In this document: one piece after another, positions 23,432 to 33,094 of the stretch
How the letters are laid out: each line of letters opens with the position of its first letter
Numbering within the stretch: position 1 is the first letter of the stretch
From: Berkiella sp964496435
GTDB taxonomy: Bacteria > Pseudomonadota > Gammaproteobacteria > Berkiellales > Berkiellaceae
Reading direction: 5' to 3'
Length of the DNA: 64,000 nucleotides
Assembly (NCBI GenBank): GCA_964496435.1
Contig: CAZBZP010000002.1
Coordinates: 1-64,000 of the forward strand
Position numbers and translations under genes: made by a program
The notes under the pieces: generated by a model
The model's database searches: none
The model's input: the letters and a program-made list of their open reading frames with translations, nothing else
What the model was told of the DNA's origin: nothing

Positions 23432-25126
23432 TCATGTGTTAGCAAGGATGAGGTTTTTCGCCATACGATAGGAGAAATGCATTTCTGGGGTGTCCTTGTC
23501 ATTGACGCGGATGATATTTCCCTTGCCATTTATTGTGACTTTATGATTTTGACGCCTGAAAGATATAGGTTTTACGTAGTTTGTGATTGCAGGTTCTTTT
23601 ACAAATGGAAAAAGTTTTTCATGTGCTTTTATGGTGGTATTTATCAATTTTTGAAAATCTGTGTCGTTGTCAACAATCATTTTGATGTGTGCTGGGAGTC
23701 TATTGTATAAATCTAAGGCACGTCGTATTTCTTCTTTATCTTTTATCCATCCTCTGTCTTTCTGACCATGATGCGAGCTAATTATTTTTTTTACTAAAGC
23801 TGCAAAAAAATGTTGTAAACAAGCACTTTTAGCATAGAACATGTTCTTCACTAGCTCGTCTATTTCAGCGTCACGTATAAAGCTTGTAAAGTGTTTATAA
23901 GTACTTCTTCTATAATGACGAAAATACCACACCCTTAGCTCTTGAGGGCTACAATTTGAACCTGTATTAAATAGGACAATCATGGCTTCTATGATGGATT
24001 TTGGATTGGCAAATGTGCAAGTCCCATGTTTTTGCTGTCTTGATGAGAACTTAATGACAGGATTTTTTACATCAATAATAGGGTTTATCAATTTATAAAA
24101 TGTTCTTGGCTTATCAAGTGTAGCATTGGTTAATTTTTTAATAAATTCTTTAGTGATTAAATTAACATCTTTTATTTTATATATTTTACAGCCAAAGCGA
24201 GGATCGCCGGCTTCCCCTCGGTTAGCATAAACTAAGTAATCTCCATAGAGTGCTATACCAAAACCATGATGCCACCATTGAGAAGAGAAATAGGCCATTT
24301 GCTTTTGTTTATAACGTTCTAAAAATTTGGTAGCAGATCCCTTTTGATAAGGATTTCCTATTGGCCTGATGAGGTTTTCAGAAAATTTAAACGCTTCAGC
24401 GATTGAAGCAAAGACGGCTGAAGGATATTTCTGGTGATAAAGCTCAAGGTGCTGGCTAAGCAGTTTTAAAGAGACTGATTCTAGTTGCCCTTCGGTATTA
24501 AAACTATATTTTGTTTGGTTATATTCAAAGCTCACTGCATCTGATAATCCTAAGGTGTGGCCTGCTCTATTGGCAAAGTAGTGCATATCCAATAAAGGGG
24601 TCCTTGAGGCTTCCCACTTTCTTTGAGGATTAAAATAGAAATATAAGCAGGTTATCATCTCAGGTTTGAAGCTAAGTAGATTTTCTTCTTTATTTACTAT
24701 CTCAAGAAGAATACGATCAGAAAAACATTTTGTAGAAAGAATATAGTTACTAAGTTGTACATAGCTAAGTTTTTTTATGAGTTCTAATAATTTAAGCCTG
24801 CCGAAAGAAACATTTTTAAATAAGCCATTGATGGCTGTAATCGATTCAGCATTAAGCTTGCCTGTTTCAAACTCACTCAAACAGTAAACATATTGAAAAT
24901 CTACTATCGAGTTCATTGAGTAGGTAACATTGTTCAACTTAACAAGAGATGATGAGAGACCTATTTTTTCAATACATGTCATCATCGCTTTATTGTCGTT
25001 AAAGGCGGCTAATGTATCTAGAATGTCATCGAAATTTACATTATCAGATTTGACAGAATAAGCCTTTGGTAAAGGCTTTCTTGTTTGTAATAGAGTTTTA
25101 ATTTGCTTTAAGCTAAGTTCCGGCAT
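23432..25126 (-). CDS. Large unrecognised protein, paralogue 2 (putative His/Cys enzyme)
   Basis: The 564-residue product is the tandem paralogue of the 21637-23295 protein. It keeps FANRAGHTLGL, WWHHGFGIALYGDYLVYANR (284-303), GDPRFGCKIYKIKD, HGTCTFANPKSIIEAMIVLF (367-386), RSTYKHFTSFIRDAEID and HHGQ. Candidate catalytic residues are His287 and Cys370, 83 apart exactly as in the partner. The C-terminal about 80 residues are basic (NYVKPISFRRQNHKVTINGK), unlike the acidic tail of paralogue 1, so the tails may direct the pair differently. A gap of 136 bp separates the two genes, which run in the same direction. Divergence outside the motifs is high, so the duplication is old. Confidence 0.72.
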   Translation of the reverse strand: MPELSLKQIKTLLQTRKPLPKAYSVKSDNVNFDDILDTLAAFNDNKAMMTCIEKIGLSSSLVKLNNVTYSMNSIVDFQYVYCLSEFETGKLNAESITAINGLFKNVSFGRLKLLELIKKLSYVQLSNYILSTKCFSDRILLEIVNKEENLLSFKPEMITCLYFYFNPQRKWEASRTPLLDMHYFANRAGHTLGLSDAVSFEYNQTKYSFNTEGQLESVSLKLLSQHLELYHQKYPSAVFASIAEAFKFSENLIRPIGNPYQKGSATKFLERYKQKQMAYFSSQWWHHGFGIALYGDYLVYANRGEAGDPRFGCKIYKIKDVNLITKEFIKKLTNATLDKPRTFYKLINPIIDVKNPVIKFSSRQQKHGTCTFANPKSIIEAMIVLFNTGSNCSPQELRVWYFRHYRRSTYKHFTSFIRDAEIDELVKNMFYAKSACLQHFFAALVKKIISSHHGQKDRGWIKDKEEIRRALDLYNRLPAHIKMIVDNDTDFQKLINTTIKAHEKLFPFVKEPAITNYVKPISFRRQNHKVTINGKGNIIRVNDKDTPEMHFSYRMAKNLILANT

Positions 25127-25253
25127 TTCCTGCTCTAATTATTGTTTAGCAAAATGTTTCTAGCGGTAGGTCTTTGTAAGATATATAAACAATTTTGGAC
25201 GGCTAGAGTACAACAGATATTCAATAACTACAAGAGCAAGAAATGCACAAGAC

Positions 25254-25910
25254 TTATAATTGGACCTCTGGCACATGCTGTGGAACGACAAGCTCGCCTT
25301 GGGTTTTGGCTTTGATCTCATCAATGCTCACACCGGGAGCGCGTTCAAGTAAATGAAAGGCATTGTCTTTTACTTCAAGTACGGCTAAATCCGTTACTAT
25401 CTTACGTACACAATGAGCACCTGTTAGTGGTAATGAACAGTTACGTAGCAGTTTGGATTCACCTTCTTTATTCGCATGCGCCATGGCAACAATAATATTA
25501 TTAGCACTGGCGACCAAATCCATGGCACCGCCCATACCCTTTACCAGTTTGCCTGGGATCATCCAAGAAGCAATATTGCCATGAATATCAACTTCAAAAG
25601 CACCCAATACTGTCAAGTCAATATGGCCGCCCCGGATCATGGCAAAACTGTCACTGCTTGAAAAAAAGCTGGCGCCCTTGGCGGCGGTAACGGTTTCTTT
25701 GCCTGCGTTAATGAGATCAGGATCAATTTCATTTTCTGTAGGATAAGACCCCATCCCTAGTAAGCCATTTTCAGACTGAAAACACACCTCAATGCCTTTG
25801 GGAATGTAATTTGCCACTAAAGTTGGTATCCCAATGCCCAGGTTAACGTAATAGCCATCTTTAAGTTCTTTGGCAATGCGCTGTGCAATTTGTTCTCTAC
25901 TTAATGCCAT
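25254..25910 (-). CDS. scoB: 3-oxoacid CoA-transferase, subunit B
   Basis: With ScoA, this enzyme transfers CoA from succinyl-CoA to acetoacetate, giving acetoacetyl-CoA. The 218-residue product has the catalytic glutamate motif SENGLLGMG near residue 45 (CFQSENGLLGMG) and GGAMDLV in the middle, both typical of subunit B. It begins five bases after scoA. As the last gene of the eight-gene operon it closes the route from leucine: acetoacetate from HMG-CoA lyase (and from FAH) becomes substrate for the thiolase at 31895. Confidence 0.94.
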   Translation of the reverse strand: MALSREQIAQRIAKELKDGYYVNLGIGIPTLVANYIPKGIEVCFQSENGLLGMGSYPTENEIDPDLINAGKETVTAAKGASFFSSSDSFAMIRGGHIDLTVLGAFEVDIHGNIASWMIPGKLVKGMGGAMDLVASANNIIVAMAHANKEGESKLLRNCSLPLTGAHCVRKIVTDLAVLEVKDNAFHLLERAPGVSIDEIKAKTQGELVVPQHVPEVQL

Positions 25911-25915
25911 GTCAT

Positions 25916-26611
25916 TTATCCTTTAGAAACCATTTTACGTTCAATTCTTTTCTCAAATTTGCCCACGATGACGCGATTCACAAAGATACCGGGGGTATGG
26001 ATAAAATTAGGATCTAATTCGTCGACAATTTCTTCCACTTCCGCCACCGTCACTTTCCCCGCCATTGCCATCATGGGGTTAAAGTTCATCGCTGTTTTGC
26101 GGTAAATCAGATTACCAAACTTATCTGCTTTCCAGGCACGAATAAATGAATAATCTGCTTTTAGGGCTTCTTCTAAAATATAATTTTTACCGTTATAAAC
26201 AGCGGTTTGTTTACCCTCAGCAACCACAGTGCCAAAGCCTGTTGGGGTGAAAAATGCGGGGATACCAGCGCCGCCTGCGCGAATTTTTTCTGCTAATGTG
26301 CCTTGTGGGGTTAATTTTACTTCCATCTCACCGCTTAGCAATAATTTTTCAAATAAAGCATTTTCACCAACATAAGAGGCTATCATGGTTTTGATTTGTC
26401 TTTTTTCAAGTAAAATGCCCAATCCAAAGCCATCAACGCCGGCGTTGTTTGAAATGCAGGTTAAGCCTTTTATGCCAAGTTCGTGTACCTTGGCAATGAG
26501 ACCTTCAGGTATACCACATAAGCCAAAACCACCGAACATTAAGGTCATATTATCGCTAAGGCCAGCACAGGCCTCATCGTACGTTTTGACAATTTTGTTA
26601 AAGCCTGCCAC
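25916..26611 (-). CDS. scoA: 3-oxoacid CoA-transferase, subunit A
   Basis: Subunit A (231 residues) of the acetoacetate:succinyl-CoA transferase. The glycine-rich CoA-binding stretch TLMFGGFGLCGIPEGLI (residues 23-39) and GAGIPAFFTPTGFGT are characteristic. The start is GTG 26611, with AAGGAG six bases upstream (GGAGAG before the start), and lies inside the end of mvaB (14-base overlap). Acetyl-CoA:acetoacetate transferase (AtoDA) is a close alternative reaction. Confidence 0.93.
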   Translation of the reverse strand: MAGFNKIVKTYDEACAGLSDNMTLMFGGFGLCGIPEGLIAKVHELGIKGLTCISNNAGVDGFGLGILLEKRQIKTMIASYVGENALFEKLLLSGEMEVKLTPQGTLAEKIRAGGAGIPAFFTPTGFGTVVAEGKQTAVYNGKNYILEEALKADYSFIRAWKADKFGNLIYRKTAMNFNPMMAMAGKVTVAEVEEIVDELDPNFIHTPGIFVNRVIVGKFEKRIERKMVSKG

Positions 26612-27521
26612 TGCACTCTCCTTCGGATTTTTTAGCTAGCATTGCCACCGCTACTTTTGAACGATTAGGTCGTTTGAGGTAATCGCAAATATAGACGCCA
26701 GCATCAATTAATTTATTAAGATCAATATCGGTCTTTAAACCCAATCCATTGAGCAAATATAGTACTTCCTCAGTGGCAACATTTCCAGTTGCGCCCTTAG
26801 CATAGGGGCATCCCCCCAGCCCTGCAACTGAGCTATCAATGGTGTTTACCCCCAGTTCTAAACAGGCAAGAATATTGGCCAAAGCCTGCCCATAGGTATC
26901 ATGGAAATGAAGGGCTAAGTGCTTAATGGGGATTTCGCTGCTGACGGCCTTTAACATGGCACGTGCTTTGTGTGGCGTCCCAACCCCGATGGTGTCTCCC
27001 AATGAAATTTCATAGCAACCGGCTTTATATAAAGCTTGTGCAACTTTGATTACAGCATGGTGAAGGACTGCTCCTTCATAGGGGCATCCTAAAACGCAAG
27101 ACACATAACCACGCACACGCAAACCTTCATCTAAAGCAGCTTTGATGACTTGTGTGAACTCAAGCAAACTCTCATCAATTGAGCGGTTTATATTTTTTTG
27201 AGAAAAGCTCTCTGAGGCTGCAGCAAATACAGCAATATCTTTTACGCCCGCAAGCAGGGCATTCTCAAGCCCTTTCATATTGGGCACCAACGCAGGAAAA
27301 CGCGCTTTATCAACAGTGGCAAGCGCTTTCATGATTTCATTATGATCAGCCATTTGTGGCACCCACTTAGGTGAAACAAAACTGGTTGCTTCAATAGTGC
27401 GATGGCCGCAGGCAACAAGACGTTTGATAAATTCTAGTTTAATATCCGTTGGGACAATTTCTTTTTCATTTTGTAGGCCATCTCGTGGCCCGACTTCTAC
27501 AATGCTAATGCTTTCCATCAT
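26598..27521 (-). CDS. mvaB: Hydroxymethylglutaryl-CoA lyase
   Basis: The enzyme cleaves HMG-CoA to acetyl-CoA and acetoacetate, the last step of the leucine-specific branch (LiuE). Motifs are VGPRDGLQNE near the N-terminus, CVLGCPYEG, ISLGDTIGVGTP and the catalytic-loop signature GLGGCPYAKGATGN. ATG 27521 is used (GAGTGAG upstream); GTG 27527 and ATG 27518 are possible. Its start overlaps the end of liuD and its end overlaps scoA, so the three are translationally coupled. Confidence 0.94.
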   Translation of the reverse strand: MMESISIVEVGPRDGLQNEKEIVPTDIKLEFIKRLVACGHRTIEATSFVSPKWVPQMADHNEIMKALATVDKARFPALVPNMKGLENALLAGVKDIAVFAAASESFSQKNINRSIDESLLEFTQVIKAALDEGLRVRGYVSCVLGCPYEGAVLHHAVIKVAQALYKAGCYEISLGDTIGVGTPHKARAMLKAVSSEIPIKHLALHFHDTYGQALANILACLELGVNTIDSSVAGLGGCPYAKGATGNVATEEVLYLLNGLGLKTDIDLNKLIDAGVYICDYLKRPNRSKVAVAMLAKKSEGECSGRL

Positions 27522-27523
27522 GC

Positions 27524-29512
27524 TCACTCAAAGTCTATTAATTCACAACCTTCTTCAACTTGATCGCCTAATTGGTAACGAATGGCCTTTACGAGGCCAT
27601 CTTGTGGTGAAAATACAGTATGTTCCATTTTCATCGCTTCAAGGGCGACCAATTTTGTGCCAGCACTGACTGTTTCACCGGCTTTAACCCATATTTTGCT
27701 GATAATGCCTGGCATGGGAGCAATCAGTGAATGAGCGGGATTATAAGAAGCGATATCTTCGCTGCTAAATATTTTTCGTTTTAAATGATAAGCAATGCCT
27801 TCATAAAATATTTCAATACAGGCCTTATCGGCATAATAATAGGTATTGATTTCATGCGTTTCAAATTCCGCGTGGATAAACTGATTTGTGAAACTGGATT
27901 TTATCTTTAGGGGTGCATTATCTGTTCCAACGCTTAGCTGGAAAAAATCGCGCTCTTCACGAGGATGTAAAACCTTAAAGTGCACATCTTCCTGTAGATA
28001 TTGTAATGACATCGTTTCTTCAAAAGGCAAGTTTAAACGCCAAGCAGCTAAGCACGCCCAAGGAGAGTGTGGCTCTTGCGCAAGAACGGGTACTTCGCGA
28101 TGATGTAATTCTATCATGCAAGCAACAGCCAATAGCGTTGCTGAAGGTCTAAGGTGTTTGGGCAGCAATGCTTCAAGATGGGATTCAACATATTGCGTAT
28201 GCATTATATTTTTAGCAAAGGCCTTATCTTCAATCACATTTCGCAAAAATGGCAGATTGGTTGTTACACCAACCAGATGAAAATGATTGAGCGCATCTTT
28301 CATTCTTTGAATGGCTTGCGCTTTATCTTCGCCCCAGACAATCAACTTAGCCAACATGGGATCAAAGTAAATGCTGACGTTGTCATCTACTTTAACGCCG
28401 CTATCAATGCGTACATGACTATCAACAGGCAACAGCAAATCTTTTATTTTGCCTGAAGCAGGTAAAAATTGATGATAAGGATCTTCAGCATAAATTCTGG
28501 CTTCTATCGCATGTCCCTTGGCGGTGATTTGTGCTTGGGTAAGGGGTAGTGCTTGGCCATCTGCAACCAGAAGTTGCCATTCTACTAGATCAAGCCCCGT
28601 CACCATTTCTGTTACCGGATGTTCTACCTGTAATCTTGTATTCATTTCCATGAAGTAGAATTTTTCATCTTTATACAAGAACTCAATAGTACCAGCGCCT
28701 TGATAATCAATCGCATTGGCAGCATTAATAGCAGCTTGATACAGTTGTTGTTTCACTTCAGGCTTGATGCCAATGGCAGGGGATTCTTCAATAATTTTTT
28801 GATGGCGACGTTGCAATGAACAGTCACGCTCAAATAGATGAACACAGTTGCCAAAGCTATCACGAAAAATTTGAACTTCAATGTGGCGCGATTCTGTTAA
28901 ATATTTTTCGATAAATAAAGTGTCTTTGCCAAAACTGTTTTGACTTTCTCTTTTGGCTGTTTCAATGGCATCCGCTAATTGCGCTTCTTTGCTCACCACG
29001 CGCATGCCTTTACCACCACCACCAAAAGCCGCTTTGAGGATGACAGGATAACCAATCTCCTTTGCCGCCTGGCTTAAGGTATTGTTATCTTGGGCCTTAC
29101 CCATGTATCCAGGCACGGTGGGGACGCCTGCTTTTATCATGAGATCTTTGGCTTCATCTTTGACAGCCATTTTGGCGATGGCCTCACTACTTGGCCCTAC
29201 AAAAATAATCCCTTTTTTTTGGCAAGCATCCGCAAAGGCCGCATTTTCAGATAAAAAGCCATAACCTGGGTGTATTGCATCCACTTTAGCATCAGTGGCA
29301 ACTTTGAGAACATTTTCGATGTTCAAGTAACTTTTATCGGCAGGTGCAGGGCCCACACAATAGGCAACATCGGCCAATTGGCAATGTAAAGCGTGTCTGT
29401 CAGGTTCTGCGTAAATTGCCACGGTTTTTATATTGAGATTTTTGGCCGTGCGTATGATGCGACAGGCTATCTCTCCACGGTTAGCAATAAGGAGTGTTTT
29501 AATTTTATTCAT
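27524..29512 (-). CDS. liuD: Methylcrotonyl-CoA carboxylase, biotin-carrying alpha subunit
   Basis: The 662-residue subunit carboxylates biotin with ATP and bicarbonate. It has the biotin-carboxylase domain (LIANRGEIACRIIRTAKN start; ATP-grasp GGGGKGMRVV; EMNTRLQVEHPVTEM) and a C-terminal biotinyl domain with the lysine in EAMKMEH at residue 628. Close relatives are propionyl- and acetyl-CoA carboxylase subunits; the neighbours liuA, liuB, liuC and mvaB decide for methylcrotonyl-CoA. It overlaps liuC by eight bases. Confidence 0.94.
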   Translation of the reverse strand: MNKIKTLLIANRGEIACRIIRTAKNLNIKTVAIYAEPDRHALHCQLADVAYCVGPAPADKSYLNIENVLKVATDAKVDAIHPGYGFLSENAAFADACQKKGIIFVGPSSEAIAKMAVKDEAKDLMIKAGVPTVPGYMGKAQDNNTLSQAAKEIGYPVILKAAFGGGGKGMRVVSKEAQLADAIETAKRESQNSFGKDTLFIEKYLTESRHIEVQIFRDSFGNCVHLFERDCSLQRRHQKIIEESPAIGIKPEVKQQLYQAAINAANAIDYQGAGTIEFLYKDEKFYFMEMNTRLQVEHPVTEMVTGLDLVEWQLLVADGQALPLTQAQITAKGHAIEARIYAEDPYHQFLPASGKIKDLLLPVDSHVRIDSGVKVDDNVSIYFDPMLAKLIVWGEDKAQAIQRMKDALNHFHLVGVTTNLPFLRNVIEDKAFAKNIMHTQYVESHLEALLPKHLRPSATLLAVACMIELHHREVPVLAQEPHSPWACLAAWRLNLPFEETMSLQYLQEDVHFKVLHPREERDFFQLSVGTDNAPLKIKSSFTNQFIHAEFETHEINTYYYADKACIEIFYEGIAYHLKRKIFSSEDIASYNPAHSLIAPMPGIISKIWVKAGETVSAGTKLVALEAMKMEHTVFSPQDGLVKAIRYQLGDQVEEGCELIDFE

Positions 29513-30296
29513 TTTCTTTACACCAACTGGGTGAGCGCTTTTCTAAGAAAGCACTTAAACCCTCAATGCCCTCAGGGGAGGTGCGCACTTCAATGAGTTT
29601 TTGCACGGTCAGATTGGCTATTTCAGGGGTTATGCTTAATTTATTAATCAGCGTATTAACGGCTTTAAGCGCATGAGGGCCGTTCTTGAGTAAATTGTTG
29701 ATAAGTTCTAAGGTTGCCGCATTGAGTTGTGAAGCATCAACAACATGATGGACTAAGCCCAGCGCCATGGCTTTATTGGCATCAAATAATTCTGCGCTGA
29801 GAAAAAGCGCGCGCGCTTGGCGAGCACCAATGGCATTGATAACAAAAGGACTTATCACGGCAGGAATAAGACCTAGTTTTGTTTCAGAAAAACAGAATTT
29901 TGCGTTATCGCTTGCGATGGCAATATTGCAACAAGCAATTAAACCAAGACCACCGCCAAAGGTAGCCCCTTGCACCATAGCGACAGTGGGTTTAAAGCAA
30001 TGGTAGATGGTGTGCATCAACTCGTTTAAATTACCCGCATCTTTTAAATTCTCATCTACTGAAAAGTGGGCCATGCGCCGCATCCAATCCAGATCTGCGC
30101 CGGCAGAGAAACTTTTACCTTCACTTTTCAATAAGATGATTTTAACAACGGGGCTTTGCTCCATTTGTTTAAAAGCATTGCTTAGTTCAATTATCATTTT
30201 GTCATCAAAGGCATTATGACGTTCGGGGCGGTTAAGCATAATAGTGCCAAGGCCATTGCTTTGAATTTCAGTAAGGACACTTTGGTTTGTGCTCAT
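29505..30296 (-). CDS. liuC: Enoyl-CoA hydratase/isomerase, probable methylglutaconyl-CoA hydratase
   Basis: A crotonase-fold enzyme (263 residues). The oxyanion-hole segments are GKSFSAGADLDWMRRM (about residues 60-75) and GATFGGGLGLIACCNIAIAS (about 105-124), and the second acidic residue region is FSETKLGLIPAVIS. Its place between the two carboxylase subunits in an ATGA-overlapping operon indicates hydration of 3-methylglutaconyl-CoA to HMG-CoA. Other short-chain enoyl-CoA activities cannot be excluded by sequence. Confidence 0.93.
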   Translation of the reverse strand: MSTNQSVLTEIQSNGLGTIMLNRPERHNAFDDKMIIELSNAFKQMEQSPVVKIILLKSEGKSFSAGADLDWMRRMAHFSVDENLKDAGNLNELMHTIYHCFKPTVAMVQGATFGGGLGLIACCNIAIASDNAKFCFSETKLGLIPAVISPFVINAIGARQARALFLSAELFDANKAMALGLVHHVVDASQLNAATLELINNLLKNGPHALKAVNTLINKLSITPEIANLTVQKLIEVRTSPEGIEGLSAFLEKRSPSWCKENE

Positions 30297-31891
30297 ATTC
30301 TAAATACCCCAAAGTGTGTCTCTTCAATGGGCGCATTTAAACAGGCAGCGAGACTTAACCCTAACACATCCCGTGTATCAATAGGATCGATTACGCCATC
30401 ATCCCATAGTCTTGCACTGGAGTAATAAGGGTGTCCTTGCTTATCATATTGTTCAGCTATTTTTTGCATAAAAGCTTTTTCAGCTGCTTCATCCCAGCTT
30501 GTGCCTTCTTTTTTCATTTTGGCTTTTTTAACTTGGGCTAAAACGCTTGCTGCTTGCTCGCCGCCCATGACAGATATTCTGGCATTAGGCCACATCCATA
30601 AAAATCGGGGATCATATGCGCGTCCACACATACCATAGTTGCCAGCGCCAAAGCTGCCACCCACAATAACAGTTAACTTGGGTACTTTAGCGCAGGCAAC
30701 TGCAGTAACCATTTTTGCGCCATCTTTGGCAATACCACCAGCCTCATATTTTTTGCCCACCATAAATCCGTTGATGTTTTGTAAAAACACCAAGGGAATT
30801 TTACGTTGGCAACACAATTCAATAAAATGCGTTCCCTTTTGTGCGGATTCGCTAAACAGAATGCCGTTGTTGGCCAAAATGCCAACAGGATAACCATGAA
30901 TATGCGCAAAGCCACAGATAAGTGTTGTGCCATAAAGGGCTTTGAATTCATGGAATTCAGAATTATCGACGACACGTGCAATAATTTCTTTCATATCCAT
31001 GGGTGTACGTAATGAATCTGGGATAAGTCCATATAACTCATTAGGATCATAAAGAGGCGCTTTGGGTGGCTGCAAAGGAACAGAAAAACTTTTCTTCTTG
31101 GATAAATTTTTAATGCAGTCTCTTGCTATCATCAGGGCATGTTCATCGTTTTGGGCATAATGATCTGCAACACCAGAGACACGGCAATGTACATCTGCGC
31201 CGCCTAATTCCTCAGCGGTGACATCTTCCCCGGTAGCAGCCTTCACCAAGGGTGGGCCTGCCAAAAAGATGGTGGCTTGCTCTTTGACCATGATGCTTTC
31301 ATCACTCATAGCGGGCACATAAGCACCACCTGCGGTGCACGACCCCATGACAACAGCAATTTGTGCTATCCCCATGCTCGACATTGTTGCCTGATTGAAA
31401 AATATGCGACCAAAATCATCATTATCAGGGAACACTTCATCTTGATGGGGTAAATTGGCACCGCCGGAATCTACAAGATAAATACATGGCAAATGATTTT
31501 GTTGCGCAATGGTTTGCGCTCTTAAATGCTTTTTAACCGTGATAGGGTAGTAGGTTCCACCTTTAACAGTGGCATCGTTCACGATTATCATACATTCAAG
31601 ACCATGAATACGACCAATACCCGTGATGATGCCGCCACATGGGATCTCATCTTCATAAAGCTGATAACCTGCTAGTGCACTTAATTCTAAAAAGGGGGAG
31701 CCTGCATCGAGCAATTTGTTTATTCTTTCTCTTGGCAATAATTTACCACGCGAACGGTGTAGCGCTTGGGTTTGTGTGCCGCCACCTTCAGCTAATTTTT
31801 GCGTCAGATCTTTGAGGGCATTTACTTTGATAAGAATGCTTTGTGCATTGTGAGAAAATTCAGGTGTTTTAGTGTTTAAATTACTTTTCAT
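30293..31891 (-). CDS. liuB: Methylcrotonyl-CoA carboxylase, carboxyltransferase beta subunit
   Basis: The 532-residue carboxyltransferase moves the carboxyl group from biotin to 3-methylcrotonyl-CoA. Family landmarks are RERINKLLDAGSPFLELS (about 53-70), DSGGANLPHQDEVFPDN (about 141-157), ADVHCRVSGVADHYAQND and GGSFGAGNYGMCGRAYDPRF. AAGGATAGA precedes the ATG. It overlaps liuC by ATGA and follows the thiolase gene by three bases. The DHYAQND motif and the long length favour MCC-beta over propionyl-CoA carboxylase beta. Confidence 0.95.
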   Translation of the reverse strand: MKSNLNTKTPEFSHNAQSILIKVNALKDLTQKLAEGGGTQTQALHRSRGKLLPRERINKLLDAGSPFLELSALAGYQLYEDEIPCGGIITGIGRIHGLECMIIVNDATVKGGTYYPITVKKHLRAQTIAQQNHLPCIYLVDSGGANLPHQDEVFPDNDDFGRIFFNQATMSSMGIAQIAVVMGSCTAGGAYVPAMSDESIMVKEQATIFLAGPPLVKAATGEDVTAEELGGADVHCRVSGVADHYAQNDEHALMIARDCIKNLSKKKSFSVPLQPPKAPLYDPNELYGLIPDSLRTPMDMKEIIARVVDNSEFHEFKALYGTTLICGFAHIHGYPVGILANNGILFSESAQKGTHFIELCCQRKIPLVFLQNINGFMVGKKYEAGGIAKDGAKMVTAVACAKVPKLTVIVGGSFGAGNYGMCGRAYDPRFLWMWPNARISVMGGEQAASVLAQVKKAKMKKEGTSWDEAAEKAFMQKIAEQYDKQGHPYYSSARLWDDGVIDPIDTRDVLGLSLAACLNAPIEETHFGVFRI

Positions 31892-31894
31892 ATT

Positions 31895-33085
31895 CTATCC
31901 TTCAAGCTCTATGGCCATCGCGGTTGCTTCTCCGCCGCCAATGCACAGCGCAGCAATGCCGCGTTTTAGCCCTTTTTGTTTTAGTGCATAAATCAAGGTG
32001 CTTAAGATTCTGGCACCACTGGCACCAATAGGGTGACCTAAGGCACAAGCGCCGCCATGGATATTCATTTTATCAATCGGTATATTGAGTTCTTTCATGC
32101 AAGCCATCGGGACAACAGCAAAAGCTTCATTTACTTCAAACAGATCAACGTCTGCAACTTTCCAATCGAGTTTGCTTAAGAGCTTTTGGATAGCGCTAAC
32201 GGGTGCTGTTGTAAACCAACTGGGTGCTTGCGCATGGGTGGTATATCCCATGATATTTGCAAGTACCTTGAGGTTTCTATTTTTGGCTTCACTTTCGCAC
32301 ATCAGTAAATGAACTGCTGCACCATCAGAAATGCCACTTGCATTAGCGGCGGTAACAGTGCCATTTTCTTTGAAGGCAGGCTTTAGTTTTGGAATTTTAT
32401 CTGGCATGGCTTTGCCTGGTAATTCGTCATCGAGGATCTCAGTTTTAGCAGCTTTGCTCTCAACCACGACGGGCGCAATTTCATTTTGAAATAATTTGTT
32501 GGTGATAGCATCTTGAGCACGCTTTAAAGAAAGTAAGGCAAATTCATCTTGTGCTTGCCTCGTAAATTCATATTTTTGCGCACACATTTCGGCAAACACG
32601 CCCATCAACTTACCTTTGTCGTAAGCGTCTTCTAAACCATCTAGAAACATATGATCATACAGGGTGCCATGCCCCATACGATAACCACTACGTGCTTTAT
32701 TTAATAAATAGGGCGCATTGGTCATGCTTTCCATGCCGCCAGCAATCATGACTTGTTGTGAGCCTGCTTTTAAGATATCAGCGGCAAACATGATGGCTTT
32801 CATGCCAGAGCCACACATTTTATTAATGGTGGTGCAAGGCGTGCTATCAGGCAGCCCTGCGCCTAAAGACGCCTGCCTTGCAGGGGCTTGACCAATACCT
32901 GCGCTAAGCACACAACCCATGATAACTTCATCAATTTCATTAAGGGGAAAATTCACTTGTTTAAGCGTGGCCTCAATGGCAACGCTTGCCAACTGTGGCG
33001 AGCTTAAATGAGCAAAACAACCTTGCAATTGACCAATCGGGGTTCGTTTGCTTGCTACAATGACTACCTTTTCTTGGTCCTTCAC
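31895..33085 (-). CDS. Acetyl-CoA C-acetyltransferase (thiolase)
   Basis: A degradative thiolase splitting acetoacetyl-CoA into two acetyl-CoA. The 396-residue product has the acyl-accepting Cys91 (TTINKMCGSGMKAIM), the HGGACALGHPIGASG segment with His351 and the proton-donor Cys381 (ALCIGGGEATAMAIE). The start is GTG 33085, with AAGGAAAAG before it. It lies inside the leucine operon between liuA and liuB, where it would consume the acetoacetyl-CoA made by ScoAB. A role in 2-methylacetoacetyl-CoA cleavage (isoleucine) is also plausible. Confidence 0.94.
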   Translation of the reverse strand: MKDQEKVVIVASKRTPIGQLQGCFAHLSSPQLASVAIEATLKQVNFPLNEIDEVIMGCVLSAGIGQAPARQASLGAGLPDSTPCTTINKMCGSGMKAIMFAADILKAGSQQVMIAGGMESMTNAPYLLNKARSGYRMGHGTLYDHMFLDGLEDAYDKGKLMGVFAEMCAQKYEFTRQAQDEFALLSLKRAQDAITNKLFQNEIAPVVVESKAAKTEILDDELPGKAMPDKIPKLKPAFKENGTVTAANASGISDGAAVHLLMCESEAKNRNLKVLANIMGYTTHAQAPSWFTTAPVSAIQKLLSKLDWKVADVDLFEVNEAFAVVPMACMKELNIPIDKMNIHGGACALGHPIGASGARILSTLIYALKQKGLKRGIAALCIGGGEATAMAIELEG

Positions 33086-33094
33086 AACTTTTCC

